Shown: positions 1 to 6,200 of the stretch, piece after piece | Numbering within the stretch: position 1 is the first letter of the stretch | How the letters are laid out: every line of letters begins with the position of its first letter | Origin: CAZQYC01 sp043746555 | GTDB taxonomy: Bacteria > Pseudomonadota > Gammaproteobacteria > Steroidobacterales > Steroidobacteraceae | DNA: 8,003 nt | NCBI GenBank assembly: GCA_043746555.1 | Contig: JAYTQU010000333.1 | Coordinates: 1 to 8,003, forward strand | Direction of reading: 5' to 3' | Made by a program: the position numbers and the translations under genes | Notes under the pieces: generated by a model | Told to the model about the DNA's origin: nothing | What the model saw: the letters and a program-made list of their open reading frames with translations, nothing else | The model's database searches: none

Positions 1-564
1 GGTGCAGTGGGCAGCGTCGCAGCGCAGATCGCCAAGATCAAGGGATGCTATGTGATCGGCAGCGCCGGCTCCGATGACAAATGTGCGTGGTTGAAAAACG
101 AATTGGGCTTGGATGTGGCCATCAATTACAAAACACAAAACCTACACAGAGCGTTGAAGGAAGCAGCGCCGAATATCCCCGGCAAGAACGATGGAATCGA
201 CGTGTACTTCGAAAACGTGGGCGGCGACCATCTCAACGCCGCATTGCCGCGGATGAATCCACTAGGTCGCATTCCGGTATGCGGCATGATTTCCGCGTAC
301 AACAACGCGGGCTCTTTATCCGAACCCGTTACGGCATTATTCAATTTGATTTACGGCCGCATCACGATGCGAGGCTTCGTCTCGTACGAATTCGAATCGC
401 TACGACCTAAATTCTTAGCTGACATGAAAGGTTGGATCAAAGCAGGCAAGCTCAAGTATCGCGAAACCATTGTGGATGGCATCGAACACGCACCCGAAGC
501 GTTGATCGGATTGTTCAAAGGCGAGAACACCGGCAAGATGATTGTGCGATTGACGAAGGAGTAA
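1..564 (+). CDS. NADP-dependent oxidoreductase (MDR superfamily, alkenal/prostaglandin reductase-like), C-terminal part
   Basis: The reading frame is open from the first base of the window, so the gene is cut at its 5' end. The 187 visible residues begin with GAVGSVAAQIAK, the glycine-rich turn and helix of the Rossmann nucleotide-binding fold. They continue with the family-typical GSAGSDDKCAWL, a region that in the family contacts the NADPH 2'-phosphate, and then DVYFENVGGDHLNAALPRM. Family members are about 330-345 residues long, so roughly 150 residues (the GroES-like N-terminal domain) lie outside the window. Family knowledge: these zinc-free medium-chain reductases reduce the C=C bond of enones and alkenals with NADPH in the cytoplasm. 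The exact substrate cannot be read from the sequence. The stop is 40 bp before a same-strand glutathione S-transferase, which suggests co-transcription and a shared role in handling reactive electrophiles (inference). Confidence 0.9.
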   Translation, partial: GAVGSVAAQIAKIKGCYVIGSAGSDDKCAWLKNELGLDVAINYKTQNLHRALKEAAPNIPGKNDGIDVYFENVGGDHLNAALPRMNPLGRIPVCGMISAYNNAGSLSEPVTALFNLIYGRITMRGFVSYEFESLRPKFLADMKGWIKAGKLKYRETIVDGIEHAPEALIGLFKGENTGKMIVRLTKE

Positions 565-604
565 CGGCGGTATTCTTCCTCATCGCTCATCTTGCAGCGC
601 AACT

Positions 605-1216
605 ATGAAACTCTATAACGAACGCAACCCCGCGCCCAACCCAAGACGCGTGCGCATTTTTCTAGCGGAAAAAGGAATTTCGATCCCCATAGAGAATGTG
701 TCGATCCGCGAACGCGCGCATAAATCGCCAAAGTTCAAACAAAAGAATTCGCTTGGCCAGCTGCCGGTGCTCGAATTGGACGACGGCACTCATCTCAGCG
801 AGAGCGTCGCAATTTGTCGTTATCTTGAAGAACTGAACCCAACGCCCGCGCTGTTCGGATTCGATGCGATAGCACGGGCGCGCGTAGACATGTGGATACG
901 CCGCATCGAGTTCGCAATAATGAATCCTGTCGCCGCAGTGTGGGTCCATACGCATCCCTTCACTGCTCCGCTCGGCACGCAGTACAAGGACTACGGCGAA
1001 TCGAATCGCGAGCGCGCATTCAATTCCATGAGATGGCTGGATCGCGAACTTGAAGGCCGAGAGTTTGTCGCCGCCCAACAATTTTCGATGGCGGACATCG
1101 TGGCGCTGACAACGATCGATTTCGCTAAGTTTGTCGGCATGGAGATGCCATCGGATACACCGCAACTACATGCGTGGCATACGCGAGTATCTGCAAGACC
1201 TAGCGCCTCAGCCTAG
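605..1216 (+). CDS. Glutathione S-transferase family protein
   Basis: This is a 203-residue cytosolic GST. Residues 1-78 form the thioredoxin-like N-terminal domain. It starts MKLYNERNPAPNPRRVRIFLAEKGI, in which the NPRRVRI stretch occupies the usual active-site loop and first helix. LGQLPVLELDDG contains the cis-proline (P54), and SESVAICRYLEEL contains the Glu66-Ser67 pair that in the family holds the gamma-glutamyl part of glutathione. Residues from about 85 onward form the helical C-terminal domain, with FSMADIVALTTIDFA as the conserved structural N-capping motif. The length is normal for the family. The ATG start has no clear Shine-Dalgarno sequence, but it is supported by the conserved beginning of the protein. 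It follows the oxidoreductase by 40 bp, probably in the same transcript. Family role: conjugation of glutathione to electrophiles; the substrate is unknown. Confidence 0.92.
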   Translation: MKLYNERNPAPNPRRVRIFLAEKGISIPIENVSIRERAHKSPKFKQKNSLGQLPVLELDDGTHLSESVAICRYLEELNPTPALFGFDAIARARVDMWIRRIEFAIMNPVAAVWVHTHPFTAPLGTQYKDYGESNRERAFNSMRWLDRELEGREFVAAQQFSMADIVALTTIDFAKFVGMEMPSDTPQLHAWHTRVSARPSASA

Positions 1217-1349
1217 GAAAGCGCTGAACAACGCTGAAGTCCGCTGTCTTCTTGCGATGGCGTCGCACGCAAGCTGTTCCGAAGGAAATTCCGCGGGACA
1301 AAGTATCGCGAAACTGACAACGTCATCGTTGGGTCTTTATCGGCGGATA

Positions 1350-1955
1350 CTAGCTTTTACCGTTCAGGAACTGCGACGCGCCTGTCATGAGCATCTGTAC
1401 GGCGACCGTAACGAGCACCATGCCCATTAGGCGTTCAACCGCTACCAATCCGCGATCCGTGAGATAACGACGCAGTCCGCTCGCGAAGTAGAGAATCACG
1501 CTACACGCCAGCCATGCGAGAACAATTGCCAATAGCCACTCGGGCCATCGCTGAGGCTCGCGATTCATCAACAGCATTTCCGTAGCCAGCGCGGACGGAC
1601 CGGCGACGTAGGGAATCGCGAGTGGGACAATGAAAGGTTCGCCGGAAATGCTTTCCTTCAGCGGCTTTTCCACATTTGGAAATATCATGCGCAGGGCGAT
1701 CAGCAACAAGATCACGCCGCCGGCAATCGTCAGTGCATCGGCGGATATATTGAGCAATTGGAGGAACGAACGACCCGCGAATAGAAACACGATGAGCGCC
1801 GCGAGCGCGATCAGCAATTCGCGAACGATCACAATTCGTTGACGCCTCGGATCGACGCTCACCAATGCGGCGATAAAGAACGCGATGTTGCCCAGTGGAT
1901 CCATCACCAAGAACATCAACACAGCTACGGAAACAATCGTCATAGCGGCATCCAC
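1350..1955 (-). CDS. MarC/YhgN family integral membrane protein
   Basis: This is a 201-residue, very hydrophobic protein with about six predicted membrane helices. Two family signatures are visible: MDPLGN at residues 18-23, near the end of the first helix, and PLAIPYVAGPS at 111-121, the re-entrant-like motif after the central loop. MDPLGN rather than NPxGN points to the YhgN branch of the family. The function of MarC-type proteins is not established; despite the name, they are not shown to confer multiple antibiotic resistance. The frame given starts at GTG (1955). An ATG four codons inside (1943) is an equally possible start, and neither has a strong Shine-Dalgarno sequence. It is convergent with the GST gene. 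On its own strand it follows the redoxin gene at a distance of about 214 bp, with a strong hairpin between them, so co-transcription is doubtful. Confidence 0.92.
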   Translation of the reverse strand: MDAAMTIVSVAVLMFLVMDPLGNIAFFIAALVSVDPRRQRIVIVRELLIALAALIVFLFAGRSFLQLLNISADALTIAGGVILLLIALRMIFPNVEKPLKESISGEPFIVPLAIPYVAGPSALATEMLLMNREPQRWPEWLLAIVLAWLACSVILYFASGLRRYLTDRGLVAVERLMGMVLVTVAVQMLMTGASQFLNGKS

Positions 1956-2066
1956 ATCACGACGCGCGTGCGGCGGCGCGCACTGACAAGCTCGGATTGC
2001 GCGCGCAGGATACGCAAGTTCAACGCGAAAGTAAGCTGCTCACGATTGCCTGCCGCATAATCGAGC

Positions 2067-2098
2067 TGAAGCTCAAGCGATGCTTCGCGTGAGCTTCA
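2067..2098. repeat. 32-bp hairpin between redoxin and marC-like genes, possible terminator
   Basis: TGAAGCTCA (2067-2075) pairs with TGAGCTTCA (2090-2098), and GCG (2077-2079) pairs with CGC (2086-2088) around a six-base loop, with a single A-G mismatch between the two stems. That gives 12 paired bases in 32. It lies about 70 bp downstream of the redoxin stop codon on the minus strand and upstream of the MarC-like gene. No T-run follows the stem on either strand, so it is not a standard intrinsic terminator. It could instead be a 3'-end stabilising structure or a Rho-assisted termination site (inference). Confidence 0.5.
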
Positions 2099-2165
2099 CT
2101 GTAAACAAATCAGTCGAAACGAATGAGCGTTACCGTTTGATGTCGCGTTGTTGAGTCGCGGTATT

Positions 2166-2177
2166 CACGCTAGCGTG
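2166..2177. repeat. 12-bp perfect palindrome over the redoxin stop codon
   Basis: CACGCTAGCGTG reads the same on both strands and includes the TAG stop (2170-2172 on the minus strand) of the redoxin gene. With no loop it cannot make a good RNA hairpin, so a protein-binding site or chance are the alternatives. I have no evidence of function. Confidence 0.35.
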
Positions 2178-2775
2178 TTTCGGGCCGATTCGGAAAGTTA
2201 ATGAGACAACCGGGCGAGTTGACCGACGTAACGGCAACCTTTGTTCCGGCAAGCATCGAGTTGAGCGCATCGGTCAAATACAGATGCTTGGGCGGATGTT
2301 GCTTCTCGTAGCTTAAGCGATCGTCGATCGAACCGTGAAATTTCAGCGTCCAGGTTTTCGGATCGATCACAAACACTTCGGCGGTGCGCACCACATGCCA
2401 TGCCTCGCCAACCGCTTGCTTGTTATCCATCCATACCGGCAAACCGAATTCGTAATCCTTGTCTTCGGCCCGCACGCTTTCCGGCGTGTCCTGCAAATTG
2501 GTATTCAATAGAACAAACTCTACGCCGCGATTTTTGAATTGGTCGCGCACGGCCCGCAATTCCGGAACCGCCAAGCGCACAATCGGACAGCCGTTACCTT
2601 GAATCATCACGACAACGGCTTTCTGGTCCGCGAATTGATAAAGCGATTGCGCTTTACCGTTCGAATCTTTCAATTCGATGTTGGCGACATGATCGCCCGG
2701 ACTCAACACATGGGCAGAAGCCGAAACGCTCACGACAGCAATCGCTAAGGCAAACAATTTCTTTAGCATCTTCAT
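2170..2775 (-). CDS. Secreted redoxin-domain (thioredoxin-fold, AhpC/TSA-like) protein
   Basis: This 201-residue protein has a clear signal peptide (MKMLKKLF, a hydrophobic core, then SVSASA with cleavage likely after A21) and so acts in the periplasm or outside the cell. The mature part has a thioredoxin fold. GDHVANIELKDSNGK is the usual opening strand, and MIQGNGCPIVRLAVPELRAV carries a single cysteine (C63) where thioredoxins have CxxC. It continues with FVLLNTN, then AEVFVIDPKTW, and IDDRLSYE. A second cysteine, C190, sits in GCLINFP near the C terminus. From memory, the IDDR motif and distal GC.I motif are typical of a group of bacterial redoxin proteins of unclear substrate. The open frame extends to 2793. 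I chose the ATG at 2775 because GAGGAA (2782-2787) then lies six bases upstream; the ATG at 2778 is the alternative. No neighbouring thiol-disulfide partner gene is visible. Confidence 0.87.
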   Translation of the reverse strand: MKMLKKLFALAIAVVSVSASAHVLSPGDHVANIELKDSNGKAQSLYQFADQKAVVVMIQGNGCPIVRLAVPELRAVRDQFKNRGVEFVLLNTNLQDTPESVRAEDKDYEFGLPVWMDNKQAVGEAWHVVRTAEVFVIDPKTWTLKFHGSIDDRLSYEKQHPPKHLYLTDALNSMLAGTKVAVTSVNSPGCLINFPNRPETR

Positions 2776-3012
2776 CATCGATTCCTCACGCATCTAGCGC
2801 AGTGTCATGCGCGCTTAAGCTCACACATCACTGCATTGTGAAACAGTTTGCGTCGCAATGTCGCATCTGTCCACCCCTGTAACGTCAATGCAAGTCAAGA
2901 ATGAGATGGTTTTGCCGGATCGTTCGACGATAATGCCCAAAGCGGCGGACACATTGCGTTAAATGCCTATATTGTGCGCTGCCGCGCGCACGCTTAAGCA
3001 GATTTGCGCAGC
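2776..3012. other. Intergenic region upstream of the redoxin gene
   Basis: I see no credible gene here. The stretch must hold the minus-strand promoter of the redoxin gene, but no convincing -35/-10 pair stands out. Short related words recur: GCGCGCTTAAGC near 2810, a similar GCACGCTTAAGC near 2987, and CGCAATGT (2854-2861) facing ACATTGCG (2951-2958). These are too short to assign a function. Confidence 0.4.
2782..2787 (-). promoter_or_regulatory. Ribosome-binding site that sets the redoxin start
   Basis: GAGGAA on the minus strand is followed by TCGATGATG. It lies six bases before the ATG at 2775 and three before the ATG at 2778, and it is inside the longer open frame that begins at 2793. 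It therefore argues for a start at 2775 rather than 2793. Confidence 0.65.
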
Positions 3013-3166
3013 TTTAGTTCTGCTTTGTCACATTGCGATCAGCCGATGCAGAGCAAGGCGTAACCGGTTGGAAAAACGCAGCGTACACGGGCGTACGTGA
3101 GTATTTTCCAACCGGTTGCAACGCCACCATGCGCGCTTCAGCACAATGTGACAAAGTAGAATTAGA
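3013..3166. repeat. About 154-bp nested interrupted palindrome (MITE-like element or structured RNA)
   Basis: Three inverted-repeat pairs share exactly the same centre (between 3089 and 3090). The outer pair, 3013-3035 with 3144-3166, has 23 paired positions including a perfect 13-bp core, CTTTGTCACATTG. The middle pair, 3060-3075 with 3104-3119, contains a perfect 14-bp core, AACCGGTTGGAAAA. The inner pair is 3081-3086 with 3093-3098, with a six-base loop. The symmetric segments between stems, 3036-3059 and 3120-3143, are equal in length but mostly unpaired. All five imperfect pairs within the stems (3014, 3017, 3022, 3061, 3081) are G-U when the + strand is read as RNA. No convincing target-site duplication flanks it, and it has no coding capacity of its own. 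It could be a small non-autonomous mobile element, a bacterial interspersed repeat, or a folded RNA. Confidence 0.75.
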
Positions 3167-3723
3167 TGCGGCGAAAGATGCCGATGTGCGAGCAGCGGCA
3201 TGCTGAGCAAATTGAGAAACGTGGACGATATGAGTCCGCCGAGGATCGCGATCGCCATCGGTCCTTCGACTGCGCGACCCGCTTCGCCGCTGCCAATCGC
3301 CGGGGGCGACAATCCATGCGCGGTAACCATCGCTGTCATAAGGATCGGCGTCAAGCGCTCGCGCGCGCCGCGCAATGCGGTGAAGCGATTCCACGCGGCG
3401 CCTTCATCGTGGATCAAGTGTTCGTAATGCGAAATAAGCTTGCTAGTGTTGTGCGCGGAAATACCGAACAACGCAACGAAGCCGATCAGCGCGCCGATCG
3501 AAATCGATGCCCCGGTAAACGCAACCGCAATCACACCGCCGATGAGCGCGAAGGGGATGTTGATTAAAATCATTGCGACGCTGCGCCAATCGGGAAACGG
3601 TAATGTCAGCAACATGATTACCGCCAACGCAGCCCGCAAGTGCAACGATCAGCAAGACGCCCATCGCGTTAAACAACGTAAAGACGCTGCGCCTGCTATT
3701 GCGGTGTAACGAGACGAAGCTCA
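3028..3723 (-). pseudogene. Remnant of a CzcA/CusA-type RND efflux pump permease, C-terminal end only
   Basis: The minus-strand frame to the stop at 3028-3030 encodes RND-pump C-terminal sequence: DWRSVAMILINIPFALIGG, ISIGALIGFVALFGISAHN, LISHYEHLI, RERLTPILMTAMVTAHGL and AIGSGEAGRAVEGPMAIAIL. These are the last transmembrane helices of the heavy-metal-type (HAE-1/CzcA) permeases, which are about 1,000-1,050 residues long; under 200 remain. Further upstream the related reading (SVFTLFNAMGVLLIVALA) is in a different frame, so there is a frameshift or small rearrangement around 3640-3645. Homology disappears by about 3720, just before the beta-propeller gene. The last roughly 45 codons (3028-3165) are not pump sequence but read through the palindromic element. 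I see no adaptor or TolC-like gene nearby. The product cannot form a working pump. Confidence 0.8.
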
Positions 3724-3755
3724 TGATCGCTACCGGTCGTTCTTTGTCATTTTGC

Positions 3756-3760
3756 AAGGA
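3756..3760 (+). promoter_or_regulatory. Ribosome-binding site of the beta-propeller gene
   Basis: AAGGA lies seven bases before the ATG at 3768. The open frame extends upstream to 3699, but this site and the signal peptide that starts at 3768 fix the shorter start. Confidence 0.7.
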
Positions 3761-3767
3761 CATCCCC

Positions 3768-4787
3768 ATGAAACTCACGCCAGCGATTTACGGCGCGGCA
3801 ATCGTCGCGTCTCTCTTGATTACCGTATCCGCAAACGCTGGCACGCCGCCGCAGTATCATCTTGGTCAAGAAGTCTCATTGCCCGGCGATGAGTTCTGGG
3901 ACTATCTTACGTTCGACGGCGCCGCTAAGCGACTTTTTGTGGCTCACGGCAGTCTTGTGCAAGTGCTCGACGCTACGAGCCTTAAACCGATCGGTGAAAT
4001 TCCCGACACACCCGGCGTACACGGCGTGGCGCTCGCTAACGATTTTGGAAGCGGCTACATCAGCGCCGGGCGCAGCGGCATGATTATCGTATTCAACCTT
4101 AAGACGCTGGCTCGAGTGCAAGAAATAAAAGCGACCGGCGACAACCCCGACGCCATTCTCTACGACAGCTTCACGCACAAAGTGTTCAGTTTTAACGGTC
4201 GCGGTCGCAACGTCACCGTGATTGACGCCAAGACCAATGCGGTCACCACCACTATTCCCGTGGACGCTAAACCCGAAGCCGGCGTCTCCGATTTGGCCGG
4301 TCACATCTATGTGAACTTGGAAGACAAGCACACTATCGCGGTGATCGATGCGAAACAAAGCAAGCTGGAAAAAGCCTGGCCGCTCGACGGCTGCGAAGAA
4401 CCGAGCGGTCTCGCGATCGATCGCAAACATCACCGCTTGTTTTCGGTATGTGTTAATAAGGTGATGGCGGTTATCGATTCGAAATCCGGAAAAATGGTGG
4501 CGACCGTGCCGATCGGCGGACGCGTCGATGGCGCAATGTTCGACCCCGAAACTCAACTTGCTTTTGCATCCGGCGGCGACGGCACGATGACCATCGTCCA
4601 TGAAGACACGCCCAATAAATTCTCCGTGGTGCAAACGGTGACGACCAAACTCGGCGCTCGCACGCTGGCGCTCGATGAAACCACGCATCGCGTCTATACG
4701 GCCACGGCGAAATTCGGCGCGCCGACGCCGGGCAAACGATTTACGCTCGAGCCCGGTAGTTTCACGGTACTGTCTATTGAACCGTGA
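3768..4787 (+). CDS. Secreted YncE-family beta-propeller protein
   Basis: This 339-residue protein has a signal peptide (MKLT, a hydrophobic stretch to about residue 20, then VSANA with cleavage likely after A24), so it is exported. The mature part is built of repeated propeller blades of the YncE/NHL-like type. Units such as NVTVIDAKTNAVTTTIPV, IAVIDAKQSKLEKAWPL and VMAVIDSKSGKMVATVPI alternate with blade turns such as GLAIDRKHHRLFSVC and AMFDPETQLAFASG. Two cysteines in DGCEEPSG and LFSVCVNK could form a disulfide (inference). No catalytic motif is visible; such propellers usually act as binding or scaffold proteins, and the ligand is unknown. The start is set by AAGGA seven bases upstream. 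It is transcribed divergently from the pump remnant. The remnant's broken end lies in this gene's upstream region, so its promoter may have been changed by the rearrangement. Confidence 0.88.
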   Translation: MKLTPAIYGAAIVASLLITVSANAGTPPQYHLGQEVSLPGDEFWDYLTFDGAAKRLFVAHGSLVQVLDATSLKPIGEIPDTPGVHGVALANDFGSGYISAGRSGMIIVFNLKTLARVQEIKATGDNPDAILYDSFTHKVFSFNGRGRNVTVIDAKTNAVTTTIPVDAKPEAGVSDLAGHIYVNLEDKHTIAVIDAKQSKLEKAWPLDGCEEPSGLAIDRKHHRLFSVCVNKVMAVIDSKSGKMVATVPIGGRVDGAMFDPETQLAFASGGDGTMTIVHEDTPNKFSVVQTVTTKLGARTLALDETTHRVYTATAKFGAPTPGKRFTLEPGSFTVLSIEP

Positions 4788-4832
4788 TTTCTAAGTAGTG
4801 GCAGGCAACCCGATGGCCGATATGGCGGCATC

Positions 4833-4866
4833 GCGACTTGATTACGGCAATGTAATAATCAAGCGC
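4833..4866. repeat. Hairpin downstream of the beta-propeller gene
   Basis: CTTGATTA (4837-4844) pairs with TAATCAAG (4856-4863), extended by GCG/CGC across one bulged A, with an 11-base loop. It lies about 45 bp after the propeller stop codon. It is AT-rich in the stem and lacks a following T-run, so termination is possible but not shown. An alternative stem, ATTAC/GTAAT, overlaps it. Confidence 0.4.
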
Positions 4867-4908
4867 ATCGATAGATTCTCGCCAACATCAAATGGGACAT
4901 CATTGGAA

Positions 4909-4928
4909 CGCGCTGGTAAAACAGCGCG
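4909..4928. repeat. GC-rich 7-bp hairpin before the desaturase gene
   Basis: CGCGCTG (4909-4915) and CAGCGCG (4922-4928) form a perfect seven-pair stem around a GTAAAA loop. It sits in the 260-bp gap between the propeller and desaturase genes, which otherwise holds no credible gene. No T-run follows on either strand, so it is a weak terminator candidate or part of a leader. Confidence 0.4.
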
Positions 4929-5047
4929 AATGTAATGGGCGAAAGGACTAGGCACAGACGCGGCGGTAGGCACGCATCGCAAAACGACCGAGTTAAAACG
5001 CGAACCTGTCGAACATTATCGCGGCTATTCGGACTACACTGACTGGC

Positions 5048-6139
5048 ATGATGAACACCGCAGCAGCGACTCCCACTCTTGCGCCCACGATCAAGACCTC
5101 GTGGCGGGAAATTATTGCGAAATATCAGCAGCCATCGATTCGGCGCGCGCTGTGGCAACTCGCGAATACTTTCGTTCCGTATCTACTGCTTTGGTACTTG
5201 ATGTATCTCAGTTTGAGCGTGTCGTGGTGGCTCACGATTCCACTCGCTGTACTGGCGTCGGGATTTTTGGTTCGCATCTTCATTATTTTTCACGACTGCG
5301 GACACGGTTCCTATTTTAGATCGCGGCGCGCTAACGATATCGTCGGATTCATTTTTGGCATTCTCACGTTCACGCCTTACGAGCATTGGCGTTCCGAACA
5401 TGCGACTCATCACAGTAGCTCGGGGCATCTGGACAAACGCGGCACTGGCGATATCTGGACGATGACGGTACAGGAGTATCTGGACGCATCGCGCCTAAGG
5501 CGATTTGCATATCGGTTGTCGCGTAGTCCGTTTGTATTGTTTGTGCTCGCGCCGTGGTTTTTGCTTTTTGTGCTGCAGCGATTTCCTTCTCGAACCGCAA
5601 GTCGACCGGAACGTCATTCCGTGTGGTTGATGAACCTATTGATACTGTGCTTAGCGATTTCGCTAAGTTGGATCTTTGGCTTCACGTCGTATCTTCTCAT
5701 CCAATTGACGATCACGATGGTCGGCGGCGCAGCAGGAGTATGGTTGTTTTATGTGCAGCATCAATTCGAAGATGTTTACTGGGAACGCGGCAACAAATGG
5801 GATTACACCGCAGCGGCACTGCGAGGCAGCTCGTTCTATAAGTTGCCGCGTATCCTGCAATGGTTCTCCGGCAACATCGGCTTTCATCACATTCATCATC
5901 TCAGCGCCCGCGTTCCCAATTACAACTTGCAGCGATGCCATGAAGCGAATCCATTTTTTCAAAAAGTGAAACCGATGACATTGCTGTCCAGCTTTAAGTC
6001 GCTGAAGTTTCATCTGTGGGACGAGAAGAACAGGAAGCTCATCAGCTTCGGTCGACTGCGACAATTGGAAAAAGAAAAGAGCCAAAAAGAAAAGAACCAG
6101 CGAATCAACTCCGCGCATCGATCGTCAGCCGGACCATAA
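5048..6139 (+). CDS. Membrane fatty acid desaturase (DesA / delta-12-type family)
   Basis: This 363-residue integral membrane protein has all three histidine boxes of the diiron acyl-lipid desaturases: HDCGH at residues 82-86, HATHH at 118-122 and HHIHH at 280-284. In the family, these histidines bind the two irons that use O2 and electrons to introduce a double bond into acyl chains. Two hydrophobic pairs flank the boxes (about residues 42-80 and 170-235). GHLDKRGTGDIWTMTVQEY after box 2 is typical of the DesA/omega-6 group, so delta-12 or a similar regioselectivity is plausible but not provable here. The likely role is increasing membrane fluidity, for example in cold. The C terminus is a lysine/glutamate-rich tail (LEKEKSQKEKNQ). 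Two ATGs (5048 and 5051) compete as starts, with no strong Shine-Dalgarno sequence. No ferredoxin or reductase partner gene is in the window. Confidence 0.93.
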   Translation: MMNTAAATPTLAPTIKTSWREIIAKYQQPSIRRALWQLANTFVPYLLLWYLMYLSLSVSWWLTIPLAVLASGFLVRIFIIFHDCGHGSYFRSRRANDIVGFIFGILTFTPYEHWRSEHATHHSSSGHLDKRGTGDIWTMTVQEYLDASRLRRFAYRLSRSPFVLFVLAPWFLLFVLQRFPSRTASRPERHSVWLMNLLILCLAISLSWIFGFTSYLLIQLTITMVGGAAGVWLFYVQHQFEDVYWERGNKWDYTAAALRGSSFYKLPRILQWFSGNIGFHHIHHLSARVPNYNLQRCHEANPFFQKVKPMTLLSSFKSLKFHLWDEKNRKLISFGRLRQLEKEKSQKEKNQRINSAHRSSAGP

Positions 6140-6169
6140 TCGCAATCGGTTGCCTTGTGCGGCCGAATA

Positions 6170-6200
6170 TTGCCGGCAGGTTTGCTCAGACTGATAGAAT
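6170..6200 (+). promoter_or_regulatory. Possible sigma-70 promoter of the acid phosphatase gene
   Basis: TTGCCG (6170-6175) and TAGAAT (6195-6200, five of six matches to TATAAT) are 19 bp apart, slightly longer than ideal. Transcription would begin near 6207, inside the hairpin at 6201-6235. This is pattern matching only. Confidence 0.25.

Noticed and set aside
1318..1331. Small hairpin CAACG-TCAT-CGTTG between the convergent GST and MarC-like genes, considered as a terminator
   Set aside because: The stem has only five pairs and no T-run follows; too weak to call.
1131..1430. A 99-codon + strand open frame running from the GST gene through the gap into the MarC-like gene
   Set aside because: It overlaps two well-supported genes in other frames, has no recognisable domain and no ribosome-binding site.
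2776..2900. A sigma-70 promoter for the redoxin gene on the minus strand (TTGACT / TTGACG words near 2880-2900)
   Set aside because: No -10-like hexamer at an acceptable distance could be found.
3013..3166. CRISPR repeat or toxin-antitoxin locus at the palindrome
   Set aside because: There are only two copies of each arm, in inverted orientation, with no spacer series and no small gene pair.
2995..3180. Target-site duplication flanking the palindromic element
   Set aside because: TGCG occurs on both sides (3005-3008 and 3167-3170) but not flush with both ends and too short to be meaningful.
3166..3567. A 133-codon + strand open frame opposite the pump remnant
   Set aside because: Arg-rich, low-complexity translation; the minus strand carries unmistakable RND pump motifs here.
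3876..4688. A 270-codon minus-strand open frame opposite the beta-propeller gene
   Set aside because: It is rich in His, Arg and Phe without domain motifs, and mirrors the codon pattern of a clear secreted propeller on the other strand.
4990..5025. Possible promoter TTAAAA / CATTAT upstream of the desaturase
   Set aside because: Spacing is about 15 bp and both hexamers match poorly.
4859..5158. A 99-codon minus-strand open frame in the gap before the desaturase
   Set aside because: It extends into the desaturase coding region on the opposite strand, with no motif, signal or ribosome-binding site.
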